Shown in pieces: positions 16,427 through 24,166 of a stretch of DNA of 34,148 bases. Origin of the DNA: Deltaproteobacteria bacterium RIFOXYD12_FULL_56_24 (GTDB lineage Bacteria; Desulfobacterota; Desulfobulbia; Desulfobulbales; Desulfurivibrionaceae); the NCBI GenBank assembly GCA_001799285.1, contig MGTD01000054.1:10962-45109 (forward strand), in the 5' to 3' direction. The number at the start of each line of letters is the position of its first letter. Position 1 is the first letter of the stretch. The translations under genes were made by a program, and so were the position numbers. The notes beneath the pieces were generated by a model. The model saw nothing but the letters and a program-made list of their open reading frames with translations. It searched no databases and was not told the DNA's origin.

Positions 16427-18265
16427 TTATTCGGGAAGCCCCCACAGCGCTGATTGCCGCTTGGAAACAGGGGTGATCCCGATCTCTTTGCTGGCCCGCT
16501 GACCGCCGGCGTCCGTGGCGGTCAGCCGAATAACGATCCTGGTTTTCTGCTCGCCGTGAAAAGAAGAGGGCACCATAAAGGAAACCACCGCGGCTTGCCC
16601 CGAGCGCTTCTCCAGGTATACCTGCGGGCCGGCCAGCTGCTCCCAGCTGTATTGCAAACCCCCGGGAGAATCATCCCTGGTGAGCCCGGCGTCCAACACC
16701 ACGTTTTCCCCCACCTTGTACGAGTCGGCCACCGGCCTCAAGCCAAGCACGGGTGGCTGGTCGTTGGCCTTGACCGTGATTACCACTTCCCGAATGGGGG
16801 AGACAACCCCGGCCGAGCTGAACCGATAGCGCACCACCTCCTTGCCGCCGAAATACCTGTCCGGCTCATAGAGATGATGGGCGTGGTCCAGCAAACGCAA
16901 GGCACCCCGCAGGGGCGGGCCGTCGAGAATTTCCACCGATGCCTTGGCGCCAAAAGACTTCCGGTTAGCCCCGGCCCAGATCTTTTTCCAGTCAATGGTG
17001 AGAGGGACGGTGCTCAAGGTTTGCAGATGCACATTATTCGCCCTCACCACCGGGCGCTCTACTACCGGTGGGCATTCTTTCGCTGCTTCCGCCGCCTCCG
17101 GTTTGACTTCCTCCGGGCCCATGACCACGACCTTGGCCGGGGCACTGGTCAGCTGCCCATCGGAAACGCGGAATTCAAAGCTGTCTTCCCCCGGGAAATC
17201 CTTGCTGGGCAAATAGGTGATCTTGGGCGGATCGCCGGAGAGCTTGCCGAAATTAGGAGGGGTCATAATTTCAAAGGTCAGGGGATCGCTATTTTCATCG
17301 GTGCCGGCCAGCTCGATTGGCAGGGCTTCGTTGGCCTGGGTCATGCGCCAGCGGGACTCGCCGGCCACCGGCGGCGCATTGGGGGGAGCAACGGGCGCGG
17401 CGACTGGCACCTCCTGAACGGGCGGCGGCGGAACCGGCACCTCCGCCTTCTTGCTGCTCATCAGGTACCAGAACCCGCCTCCGCCCATCAGCAAAACAAG
17501 ACAGAGCGCCGCAATGGCCAGATTTTTTTTCTTCCCCGCTTCAGGCGGATTATCACTGCCCGAGGCGGAGGGCTTTTCCCCGCTGTCATTCATAGTATCC
17601 TCCGCAAGAGAATTCTGCCCCGCGGCTGGAGAGGCCGTGGCAAAAAGATCTTCCTCGCCCACCCCTTCCTGCGATCCTGTGCCGACAGTCTTTATTTCAT
17701 CGGGGATATCAGGCAAATCGCCAAAATCGAACTCATCGTCATCAAACCCGCCATAATCCGGCAAACCAAGATTAGCTTCTTCAGATGCTCCGGCCCCTGC
17801 TTCTCCGCTCCCGGTCTGAACCACCTCGGCAAAACTCACCGTTTCCGGCTTGCCGGCCTCATCTTCTCCAAGCTCGGTAAAAAGAATGTCAGGATCATCC
17901 TGACCGGGAGCGTCTGGTTCAACGGAGCTCTCCACCGCGCCGGCAAAAAGGCCGTCAATGTCGGACTGGTTCAGCTCAAAATCATCGCCCGCCTCAGCCT
18001 CTTCCCCGCCGCCGAGCAGGGAATCTATATCGGACTGGTCCAGCTCGTCTAAATCTTCGCCTCCTCCGCCCGCCGCGAAATCAGCGGCGGCACCACTACC
18101 GTCTCCCAGAAGAGCGTCAATATCGGACTGATCAAAATCCCGGTTGGCATCCTGGCCAGGAGACGGCGCACTGGTCGGCGCTTCTTCCGCCGGAACACCA
18201 GGCTCATCTTCCGCCAGATCATCCAGCCAGTCGTCTATTTCAATCCCTGCTTTTTCTTCTGCCAT
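16427..18265 (-). CDS. Acidic single-pass membrane protein with SDIDxLL repeats and Ig-like domains
   Basis: This 612-residue protein is of unknown function. The acidic N-terminal half (1-245, likely cytoplasmic) carries three copies of (D/N)QSDIDxL(L/F) at 45-53, 76-84 and 99-107. A lysine-flanked membrane helix spans about 248-269, then a proline-rich linker. The presumably periplasmic part has a cadherin-like/Ig-like repeat (about 310-395, with the DGQLTSAP motif) and a PKD/REJ-like domain near the C-terminus (DDSPGGLQYSWEQLAGPQV). The start at 18265 is chosen for GAGGAAAAGG just upstream over an ATG at 18286. It is last in a four-gene operon with three FlgO-like secreted proteins, suggesting a scaffold for an envelope or flagellar assembly. 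Confidence 0.75.
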   Translation of the reverse strand: MAEEKAGIEIDDWLDDLAEDEPGVPAEEAPTSAPSPGQDANRDFDQSDIDALLGDGSGAAADFAAGGGGEDLDELDQSDIDSLLGGGEEAEAGDDFELNQSDIDGLFAGAVESSVEPDAPGQDDPDILFTELGEDEAGKPETVSFAEVVQTGSGEAGAGASEEANLGLPDYGGFDDDEFDFGDLPDIPDEIKTVGTGSQEGVGEEDLFATASPAAGQNSLAEDTMNDSGEKPSASGSDNPPEAGKKKNLAIAALCLVLLMGGGGFWYLMSSKKAEVPVPPPPVQEVPVAAPVAPPNAPPVAGESRWRMTQANEALPIELAGTDENSDPLTFEIMTPPNFGKLSGDPPKITYLPSKDFPGEDSFEFRVSDGQLTSAPAKVVVMGPEEVKPEAAEAAKECPPVVERPVVRANNVHLQTLSTVPLTIDWKKIWAGANRKSFGAKASVEILDGPPLRGALRLLDHAHHLYEPDRYFGGKEVVRYRFSSAGVVSPIREVVITVKANDQPPVLGLRPVADSYKVGENVVLDAGLTRDDSPGGLQYSWEQLAGPQVYLEKRSGQAAVVSFMVPSSFHGEQKTRIVIRLTATDAGGQRASKEIGITPVSKRQSALWGLPE

Positions 18266-18312
18266 AACCTTTTCCTCACCCGGCAATCAACAGAGCGCCC
18301 GACTTTTCCCTA

Positions 18313-18849
18313 CTAATAAATATAGTTATGGAGCGCCCGATAAACAGGTTCCGACATCTCGACATTCAGCACATAGTTGCGACGCTCGCCCCTGCTGTTG
18401 GCCGCGATAATATGAATTCGCAGATACCCGGCCACTTCCTGGAGAACCCCGGAAACCCGCTGTTCACCCTCGCCTGCCGCGGCAGGCCGCCACACCACCG
18501 GCGACTCATTGCCGATCACCGCCGCCACTTGCTCGGCCAGAGTCACACCAAGCAGGGAAACCCTCTGCCGTCTGGAAAATTCATCGAGAACAATAAAGGG
18601 CTCAACCGTCACCGGGACGGGAGCGAAAAAGCCGTGCAGCTGCTCCATGGCGTCACGACCAACCATGGTCACCATCCCGGTGAGCGATGAATATTCTTTC
18701 CGGCTGCTTGCGCCCTCGCTGGCCGAGCTTCGGGCTTGGGCCTCTTTTTCCATGGCCAGGGCGCCGTTGGCCCAAAAAACGCAGAGCGGCACAAGCAGCA
18801 CGGCCGGCAGCAGAAAAACCGTTTTTTTCGCGACTGCAGCTGTTTTCAT
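18313..18849 (-). CDS. Secreted FlgO-like protein C (divergent)
   Basis: 178 residues. A signal peptide (KKTVFLLPAVLLVPLCVFWANGALA, written here in description only as a basic start then about 20 hydrophobic residues) is cleaved near residue 32. The core at 83-113 (EPFIVLDEF...SLLGVTLAEQVAAVIG) is laid out like the FlgO segment FVDL...SSLGRYVAEQL of the first gene of this operon, though divergent. AGGGG precedes the ATG at 18849; an upstream ATG at 18867 has no such site. It begins 14 bases after the previous gene and ends 47 before the next. The family link is my reading of the pattern; function unknown. Confidence 0.7.
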   Translation of the reverse strand: MKTAAVAKKTVFLLPAVLLVPLCVFWANGALAMEKEAQARSSASEGASSRKEYSSLTGMVTMVGRDAMEQLHGFFAPVPVTVEPFIVLDEFSRRQRVSLLGVTLAEQVAAVIGNESPVVWRPAAAGEGEQRVSGVLQEVAGYLRIHIIAANSRGERRNYVLNVEMSEPVYRALHNYIY

Positions 18850-18863
18850 GCGCAACACCCCTC

Positions 18864-19682
18864 TCACTGGCCGATGCCCTTCACCGCAATTTTATAGGGC
18901 ATTTCCGGCGACTGGAACAAGGCGCGCAGATCCCGGTTAAGCGGCAGCGAGTAACGCCAGGAAATCTTGACCGCCCCGTCACCGATACGCACCAGACGAC
19001 CTTGAACGATCAGGGTCTTGCTGGTGTTGGCAAAGGTGGTAACCACCACATATTCAAGCTCAGGGGTTTTGCTTGCCAGCTCGCCGCTGTTCCGGGAGAG
19101 GATGAATTCTCCGGTCTGCGGAAGGATCATGATATCCTTGCCCAGGCGAAGCTCTGTCACCTTGAGGCCGCGATCCGCCAGGTCGGTAAGCAGGTATTCG
19201 CCTACGACCCGGCCAAACTCGGTGTCCCGCTTGAAATCGGAAATGGGCACCCCATTGACCACCGCAATCCTGGCGGTTAAATTCTTATCATCTCCTTGCA
19301 ACTCATAGAACACCTTGCCGGCCACTTCCTTGGTCATTTCCGCTAAAAGAATCTCCGTGCCCACGGTTTTTTCACTGCCCGGCATGTACTGATAGACATT
19401 GTTTCCGGTCGGCACCCGACGCACTTCGACGGGCTGACTTTTTGCCATGGCCTGCTTGTAAGCTTGATCCTTTGCCATGGCCTGCTTGTCAGCTTGATCC
19501 TTTACCGCCATGGCCTCCTCGGACTTGGAAAGCTTTCTCACCTTGAAAATGTCCGCGGATTCCGGGGTCGTGCCGACCTTTTCCTCCCGCATCATCTCAT
19601 TTTTCGATACCGCGCAGGAAACGTTTGCCGCCAGGAGCAATCCCAGACAACAACTTGTCATGTACAACACCCCTTTCTTCAT
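18864..19682 (-). CDS. Secreted FlgO-like protein B
   Basis: 272 residues. A short signal sequence ends in AANVSC at 23, near a lipobox but with an unusual asparagine at -3, so lipoprotein status is uncertain. A tandem decapeptide DQADKQAMAK/DQAYKQAMAK (62-81) reflects a 30-bp DNA duplication. The FlgO-like domain covers about 105-272 (FGRVVGEYLLTDLADRG at 156-172). GGAGG precedes the ATG at 19682. An in-frame upstream ATG at 19730 would read through a run of ten G, giving a glycine-rich extension. Second gene of the operon; FlgO in Vibrio is an outer-membrane flagellar accessory, but the role here is unproven. Confidence 0.75.
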   Translation of the reverse strand: MKKGVLYMTSCCLGLLLAANVSCAVSKNEMMREEKVGTTPESADIFKVRKLSKSEEAMAVKDQADKQAMAKDQAYKQAMAKSQPVEVRRVPTGNNVYQYMPGSEKTVGTEILLAEMTKEVAGKVFYELQGDDKNLTARIAVVNGVPISDFKRDTEFGRVVGEYLLTDLADRGLKVTELRLGKDIMILPQTGEFILSRNSGELASKTPELEYVVVTTFANTSKTLIVQGRLVRIGDGAVKISWRYSLPLNRDLRALFQSPEMPYKIAVKGIGQ

Positions 19683-19758
19683 AATCCTGTCCTCCCTGAA
19701 CCGTTGCGCCCCCCCCCCAGGAGAAGCCATGTTTCCTTGCAGCCCTGCGGCTATCTTA

Positions 19759-20442
19759 TCATAATTCGAATTTTTTCAGATGAAACGGCATCGGCTTTAT
19801 CTCGCCGACCGAAGCGGTGTCCGACAGCAGCTGCTCGGCCAATTGATTTCTCGGGATGATGGCGGTGGCAGAGGAGAGAAGTCTGGCGCTCCGATTGTCG
19901 ATGATTCTGGCGTTGATGACAATACTGTCTTTGTTGGGAGTATAGGTGCCGGTGAGCATGGCCCCGGCGGCCACCGTAGGGCTGACCTCGGCCGGATTGC
20001 GGGAAAGGCCAAACTCGCCGCGCTTTTCCTGGAGCATGACCGCCTGGCTTTTGCGGATCTCCACCACCTCGTATTGGCGCTGCTGCATCTCGCTCATCAA
20101 TTGCTCCGCCACATAGCGCCCCAAGGACGAGGTCCTGGTCAGCTTCTTGAGATCGACAAAGGTGCAGACCAGGATACTCTTGCCCGGAGCCCCGGTTTCC
20201 GCATCAGCATTGGCCAGATTGCGGAACAGCTCGTCGGCCAGCCCCTGGATCTCGTTTCGCAAGGCAACGGCTTCATTCACCGGGAGTACTGCGGGCGGCG
20301 GAGCAACATCCTCCGCCTTGGAGTGACTGAAGGGCCAGAAGGCTGCGGCCTGGCCCGGGGAAAAAAGCAGGGCAAGAACCATTATTTTCAGGAGAAAAGA
20401 AGGGGTCGGCCAGTCAGAACTTCGTTTGCTTGTCAATTGCAT
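19759..20442 (-). CDS. FlgO-family secreted protein A
   Basis: 227 residues. The signal peptide is about 1-34 (hydrophobic IMVLALLF, cleavage after GQAAA). The FlgO-domain core ILVCTFVDLKKL...SSLGRYVAEQLMSEM (89-119) and later GAMLTGTYTPNKDSIVINARIID match the family well. FlgO proteins sit at the outer membrane and support flagellar function in Vibrio. AAGGAG lies 11 bases upstream of the ATG. It is the first gene of the operon. The palindromic element 20470-20575 ends 27 bases before the start, so it is probably in the leader or overlaps the promoter. No flagellar structural genes are in view. Confidence 0.82.
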   Translation of the reverse strand: MQLTSKRSSDWPTPSFLLKIMVLALLFSPGQAAAFWPFSHSKAEDVAPPPAVLPVNEAVALRNEIQGLADELFRNLANADAETGAPGKSILVCTFVDLKKLTRTSSLGRYVAEQLMSEMQQRQYEVVEIRKSQAVMLQEKRGEFGLSRNPAEVSPTVAAGAMLTGTYTPNKDSIVINARIIDNRSARLLSSATAIIPRNQLAEQLLSDTASVGEIKPMPFHLKKFEL

Positions 20443-20469
20443 ATCTCGCCGTTCTCCTTTATTATGTGG

Positions 20470-20575
20470 TAATCGTTCAGGAACACCCCATCTTCGGGCG
20501 ATCAGCCAAGCTTACGTACACGAGGTACGCGGCGCCTGCCTGCTTGCCCGAACCTGGGGGACTCCTGAACAATTA
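20470..20575. repeat. 106-bp imperfect palindrome, copy 3 of the family
   Basis: The arms TAATCGTTCAGG (20470-20481) and CCTGAACAATTA (20564-20575) pair with one G-U. Read on the minus strand the core matches copy 1: GGCAAGC, GCGTAC...GTACGTAAGC, GATCGCC, AAGATGGGGTG. The arms are unrelated to those of the other copies, while length is the same to one base. Confidence 0.75.
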
Positions 20576-20750
20576 CAGCCCGTTAAACCTGCGGGTTATT
20601 GGCCCTTGGTGAACGGTTACATTATGTGACGCCGGAAAGGTGGTTCCGCGCCATCAGACGCCTTGGGGAAAAGAGTTCCCGGTTTGTCCTATCATCGGTT
20701 GACCGAGTCATTGTCTTTAACAAAAAATACGTTAAAAATTGAGAGGATAG

Positions 20751-20820
20751 GGGCTTTGAGGCTCTTCACCTCTCGCCTGCCGAAGCCCGGCAGACTCTCC
20801 GGCAACCACCTGTGGTATGG
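20751..20820 (+). ncRNA. Possible structured 5' leader
   Basis: GGGCTT (20751-20756) can pair with AAGCCC (20783-20788) around a GAGG/CCTC hairpin. CTGCCG (20777-20782) can instead pair with CGGCAG (20788-20793). ACCAC...GTGGT follows. The two folds exclude one another, as in riboswitches or attenuators, but no known class is recognised. Confidence 0.25.
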
Positions 20821-20910
20821 CCGTTGATCCAGACAGCTATATCTTGCGGAAAACCAAACCAGCTCAGGCCAGGAAATTTTTTTTCCGCCATTCGCCTAAG
20901 GGATGCGGCC

Positions 20911-21414
20911 ATGACCGAAAGAGAAAGTTTGCTGGCGGAAGAGCAGCTCATTGTCCGCCATTCCGGGGAGATCCCGGAAATCGCCTTCCACAGCTCCCTC
21001 TATTATCTCTGCGAAGACCCGGCCGGGCCCCAACTCAGCTTGACGGAAAAGGAGCTGGCTCTCCTGCGCCAGCAGGTTATAGCCCGTTACCAGGAGATCC
21101 TGCTGCGGGATCTCAGCCCGAAAAACCGGGACGCCCGCATCTACCGGGGCCTGAAACGCTGCCTTTTCAACTGGGAACGACTGGGTAAATTCTGTCTCCG
21201 GCAAGAAATAAAAATCGAGGCAGCGCTGCGCCAGGAGATTGCCGAGGCCTTGCGCTGCTTCCTGCGCCAGGAGGCAGACGAGGTCCGAGCCGGGCTGCGG
21301 CACTCCTGCCTCAACTGCACCAGGGATGAGCTGGAGGGGTTCGCCCGAGAGCTCCATGTCTTGCCGGAGCAGCTGCCGGAAGACATGGAGCTGCTGTTCT
21401 GCCAGCAGGGTTAG
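20911..21414 (+). CDS. Unknown helical protein
   Basis: I do not recognise this 167-residue protein. It has no signal peptide or membrane segment. It is rich in Leu, Glu and Arg with long predicted helices (about 50-140). A CLNC pair near 132-135 and other scattered cysteines are present without a clear metal motif. The start at 20911 follows AAGG, whereas the frame open from 20812 lacks one. Its stop overlaps by two bases the stop of the convergent nitrilase fusion gene, leaving no room for a terminator between them. Confidence 0.65.
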   Translation: MTERESLLAEEQLIVRHSGEIPEIAFHSSLYYLCEDPAGPQLSLTEKELALLRQQVIARYQEILLRDLSPKNRDARIYRGLKRCLFNWERLGKFCLRQEIKIEAALRQEIAEALRCFLRQEADEVRAGLRHSCLNCTRDELEGFARELHVLPEQLPEDMELLFCQQG

Positions 21415-22700
21415 TTAACTCTGCGGATTTTTTTGATGAGGGAGGTGGTGGAGTAGTTTTCCACCAGAGGAATGGAGAGCACCCGGCCGCCCGCGGCCAG
21501 CACCTCCGGGGCGCCGACAATCCTTGCCACCGGCCAGTCGCCACCCTTGACCAGTACCTCGGGCTTCAGGGTGGTGATCAGCCTGTGCGGCGTTTCTTCG
21601 CCAAAAATCACTACATGATCCACGCAGCCCAAAGAGGCCAGAATCCTGGCCCGGCTCTGCTCGTGGTTCACCGGCCTATCGTCGCCCTTGCCCAGAGCCC
21701 GCACCGAGGCATCGCTGTTAACCCCGACCACCAGACAATCACCCTCCCGGCGGGCCTGCTCCAGATAGGTGACATGCCCCTGATGCAAAATGTCGAAACA
21801 GCCGTTGGTAAACACCACCTTGCGGCCCACCGCCCGGTAGCGGGCTGTCAGGGCGGCTAGATCCTCCAGCTCGACAATCTTGTCCTGATCCGCAAAGCGG
21901 TAGGGGGCCGGCCCCACGGTATTGAAACGCTGCCGCAGCTCCTGCATTCGGGCCGGATCGATCCCGACCCAGGCAGCTTCCTCTCCGGCGCCACCCTCGG
22001 CCAGCACTGCACCGTCCGGGCCGATCACCAGGGAATGGCCGCCGAACCCGGTTTTTCCCGTTACCCCGCAACGATTGCAAGCCACGACAAAGATCTGGTT
22101 TTCGATGGCCCGCGCCATGGCCAGGGTCCGCCATTGCTCCCGCCGGGCCTCGGGCCACTGGGCGCTAATCACCAGCAGCCCCGCCCCTGCACCCGCCTGA
22201 GCTTTGGCCAACTCTGGGAAACGGAGGTCGTAGCAGACCAGCCCGCCCACCAGGCCAAGCCCGGTTGCCACCGGCAGAGGGTTGTCCCCGGCGGAAAAAT
22301 GCTGATCCTCAGCCATGGGGGCGAAGAGCTGCTGCTTGCGGATCGAGCCGGCCACCCCGTCCGGCCCCACGATATACAGGGTGTTGTAGATGTCGGAGCC
22401 CACCTCGCTAAGCACCTCCTCGGGCAAGGAACCGGTCAGATAAATCCCGTACTGCCCGGCCAGCCGCTGCATCTCCTCCAGCACCTCCACGGTCCGCAGG
22501 GCGAAATGCGGAAGGTGCTCGTAGGCAAAGCCGCAGCTCCACAGCTCGGGCAGGACGATGATGCCGGGACCAGCGGGAGCCAGCCGAAGCAAACCCGCCC
22601 GTACCACGGCGAGATTCGCCTCCGGCTCGCCCAGCTGCACGTCGAACTGCAAAAAACCCGCGTGGCATGGAGCAGAAATGGTTTCGCTGATCTTTTTCAT
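21411..22700 (-). CDS. Nitrilase-family hydrolase fused to RfaE2/HldE-type nucleotidyltransferase
   Basis: 429 residues, two enzymes in one chain. Residues about 12-265 form a carbon-nitrogen hydrolase with the Glu-Lys-Cys triad (E52 in VLPEL, K122 in RKQQLFAP, C156 in GLVCYDLRFPE), which hydrolyses an amide or omega-amide. Residues about 280-429 form a cytidylyltransferase-fold domain with TNGCFDILHQGH (298-309) and GGDW...STTSLI. It resembles the adenylyltransferase half of HldE (RfaE2), which makes ADP-heptose for LPS core. Both active sites look intact. The frame is continuous through the linker, so this is not a sequencing join by eye. The ribosome site is weak. No other heptose genes are near. 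Confidence 0.88.
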   Translation of the reverse strand: MKKISETISAPCHAGFLQFDVQLGEPEANLAVVRAGLLRLAPAGPGIIVLPELWSCGFAYEHLPHFALRTVEVLEEMQRLAGQYGIYLTGSLPEEVLSEVGSDIYNTLYIVGPDGVAGSIRKQQLFAPMAEDQHFSAGDNPLPVATGLGLVGGLVCYDLRFPELAKAQAGAGAGLLVISAQWPEARREQWRTLAMARAIENQIFVVACNRCGVTGKTGFGGHSLVIGPDGAVLAEGGAGEEAAWVGIDPARMQELRQRFNTVGPAPYRFADQDKIVELEDLAALTARYRAVGRKVVFTNGCFDILHQGHVTYLEQARREGDCLVVGVNSDASVRALGKGDDRPVNHEQSRARILASLGCVDHVVIFGEETPHRLITTLKPEVLVKGGDWPVARIVGAPEVLAAGGRVLSIPLVENYSTTSLIKKIRRVN

Positions 22701-22770
22701 AAAACAAGAATGACCCGCCCTGCCGGTTTTGTCAATATTGATGAAATAGCGTCCGCCTCCGTCCCCCTGA

Positions 22771-22829
22771 TAAAGCTGAGTTGAGCAGCTTGCCTGCTCA
22801 AACGAAACTTATACCCTCTGGGTGCAAAA
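22771..22829 (+). repeat. 59-bp repeat family, intact copy 1
   Basis: Identical over 59 bases to 33987-34045. It contains the hairpin TTGAGCAG-CTTGC-CTGCTCAA and ends CCCTCTGGGTGCAAAA. It lies directly upstream of the tRNA-Ala promoter. Confidence 0.85.
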
Positions 22830-22835
22830 TGCCCA

Positions 22836-22865
22836 TTGACGAACCGGCAGGTGATGGTTTAGAAA
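22836..22865 (+). promoter_or_regulatory. Candidate promoter of tRNA-Ala
   Basis: TTGACG (22836-22841), 18 bases, TAGAAA (22860-22865), close upstream of the tRNA; the -10 match is moderate and the gap to the tRNA is only eight bases. Confidence 0.45.
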
Positions 22866-22873
22866 ATAACCAT

Positions 22874-22949
22874 GGGGCTGTAGCTCAGCTGGGAGAGCGA
22901 CGCGTTCGCAATGCGTAGGCCAGGGGTTCGAGCCCCCTCAGCTCCACCA
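22874..22949 (+). tRNA. tRNA-Ala (CGC)
   Basis: A 76-nt cloverleaf begins GGGGCTGTAGCTCAG. The anticodon loop TTCGCAA has anticodon CGC, the alanine identity pair G3-U70 is present, the T arm is GGTTCGAGCC, and CCA is encoded. An AT-richer cassette begins beyond its 3' end. Confidence 0.95.
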
Positions 22950-23271
22950 CCACAACACTGCAAATGAATTCATCTCTCATCCCGTTTTTTCTCTGCGCAC
23001 AGGGCTGATAAATTTCTCTAACTTTTTTCCTCAAGACAGTTTCAAATAGAACAAGGAATAGGTTGAAACAATTGTTGAAATGCACGACATTAAGACGTTA
23101 AGATCCCCTCCTAACGCATATTACCTTGGCAATTTGTTTTGTAGACCCGCAGACTTCATGATATTAAACGACGGGTAGTGGAAAAATATCCAGACCTTGT
23201 GATCCTTAATGTATTCACCCTTGCCACCGCAAAGATTACTAATTTCAAATCCTCCACCAAAGGGCAATATT

Positions 23272-24144
23272 ATGTACCCAGCAAGCCCTTTACGCTACCC
23301 TGGAGGCAAAGGCTGCTTGGCCGATTTATTATCTAGCATTATTGACTTAAACGATTTGCGTGGTTGTGCTTATTACGAGCCTTACGCGGGTGGGGCTGGT
23401 GCGGCCCTTGAATTGTTGCGGAGCGGAATTCTTGGAGATATTTTTATCAACGATGCCGACGAACGGATCGGCGCTTTCTGGAAATCAGCTTTGGATGAAA
23501 GCCACCGTTTCGTAGATAAAGTCTTGGATGTCCCCTTGTCCATTGAGGAATGGCAACACCAGCGCAATATCTGCGCTAATCCCCAACTCCATAAACGTTT
23601 CGAGGTCGGCTTTGCAACGTTTTACATGAACAGGTGTAACCGCTCTGGTGTACTAACTGGGGCTGGCCCTATCGGCGGATACGGGCAAGCCGGGAAATGG
23701 AAGTTGGGCGTCCGCTTCAATCGTGAGGCTCTGGCTGAACGCATCCTTTGTTTGAGTCGCATGGGGGACTGTATACACGTTAGCAACCATGACGCATTAG
23801 ATTTTCTAAAATTAAGCCTTCCGCGTGGCAACGCACGAAAACGCGTGTTGGTCTATCTTGATCCCCCTTACGTGAACAAAGGTCAACGTCTTTACCTCAA
23901 CTCCTACGAGGCCCGTGACCATGCAAGTCTTGCCCGCTATATCACCGGCCAAGCTATCTTGCCTTGGATCATGTCATACGACGATACGGATCTAGTCCGT
24001 AAACTCTATTCCAGGCAGCAATTGGGAATGCTTCCCATTCGATATTCACTTCAGACAAAACGCAATGATTGTGAGTTACTAATTGCTCCGTGGCACTTGG
24101 CTTTGCCAAAATCGAGAATTGTTTCTATAGTCAAAGCGTTATAA
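23272..24144 (+). CDS. DNA adenine N6-methyltransferase (Dam/D12 class)
   Basis: 290 residues. The enzyme transfers a methyl group from SAM to adenine in a short DNA site. Motif X/N-terminal YPGGKG (9-14), motif I EPYAGGAGAA (36-45) and motif IV DPPY (197-200) are in the alpha-class order of Dam-type enzymes. Length is usual. The start at 23272 is supported by AAAGGG upstream and by MYPASPLRYPGGKG matching family N-termini; an ATG at 23209 has no support. Base composition is clearly more AT-rich than in the flanking housekeeping genes. It heads a three-gene plus-strand cassette and probably protects host DNA from the third gene's product. Target site unknown. Confidence 0.9.
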   Translation: MYPASPLRYPGGKGCLADLLSSIIDLNDLRGCAYYEPYAGGAGAALELLRSGILGDIFINDADERIGAFWKSALDESHRFVDKVLDVPLSIEEWQHQRNICANPQLHKRFEVGFATFYMNRCNRSGVLTGAGPIGGYGQAGKWKLGVRFNREALAERILCLSRMGDCIHVSNHDALDFLKLSLPRGNARKRVLVYLDPPYVNKGQRLYLNSYEARDHASLARYITGQAILPWIMSYDDTDLVRKLYSRQQLGMLPIRYSLQTKRNDCELLIAPWHLALPKSRIVSIVKAL

Positions 24145-24166
24145 AAAGCTTCCGAGAGGAATTTTT

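Larger units (their letters stand above)
20443..20910. other. Divergent control region between FlgO operon and the 20911 gene
   Basis: It holds the palindromic element (20470-20575) and, on the plus strand, a possible promoter (TTGTCT near 20711, A/T-rich -10 near 20734) followed by a hairpin-rich leader (20751-20820). No convincing gene lies in it. Confidence 0.5.
22701..23271. other. Gap holding a 59-bp repeat and tRNA-Ala
   Basis: Besides the repeat and tRNA listed separately, 22950-23271 is AT-rich with no convincing gene. It probably carries the promoter of the methylase cassette, which I could not place. Confidence 0.5.

Noticed and set aside
19441-19510. 30-bp tandem duplication as a mobile or CRISPR-like repeat
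   Set aside because: It is an in-frame decapeptide duplication inside the FlgO-like protein B.
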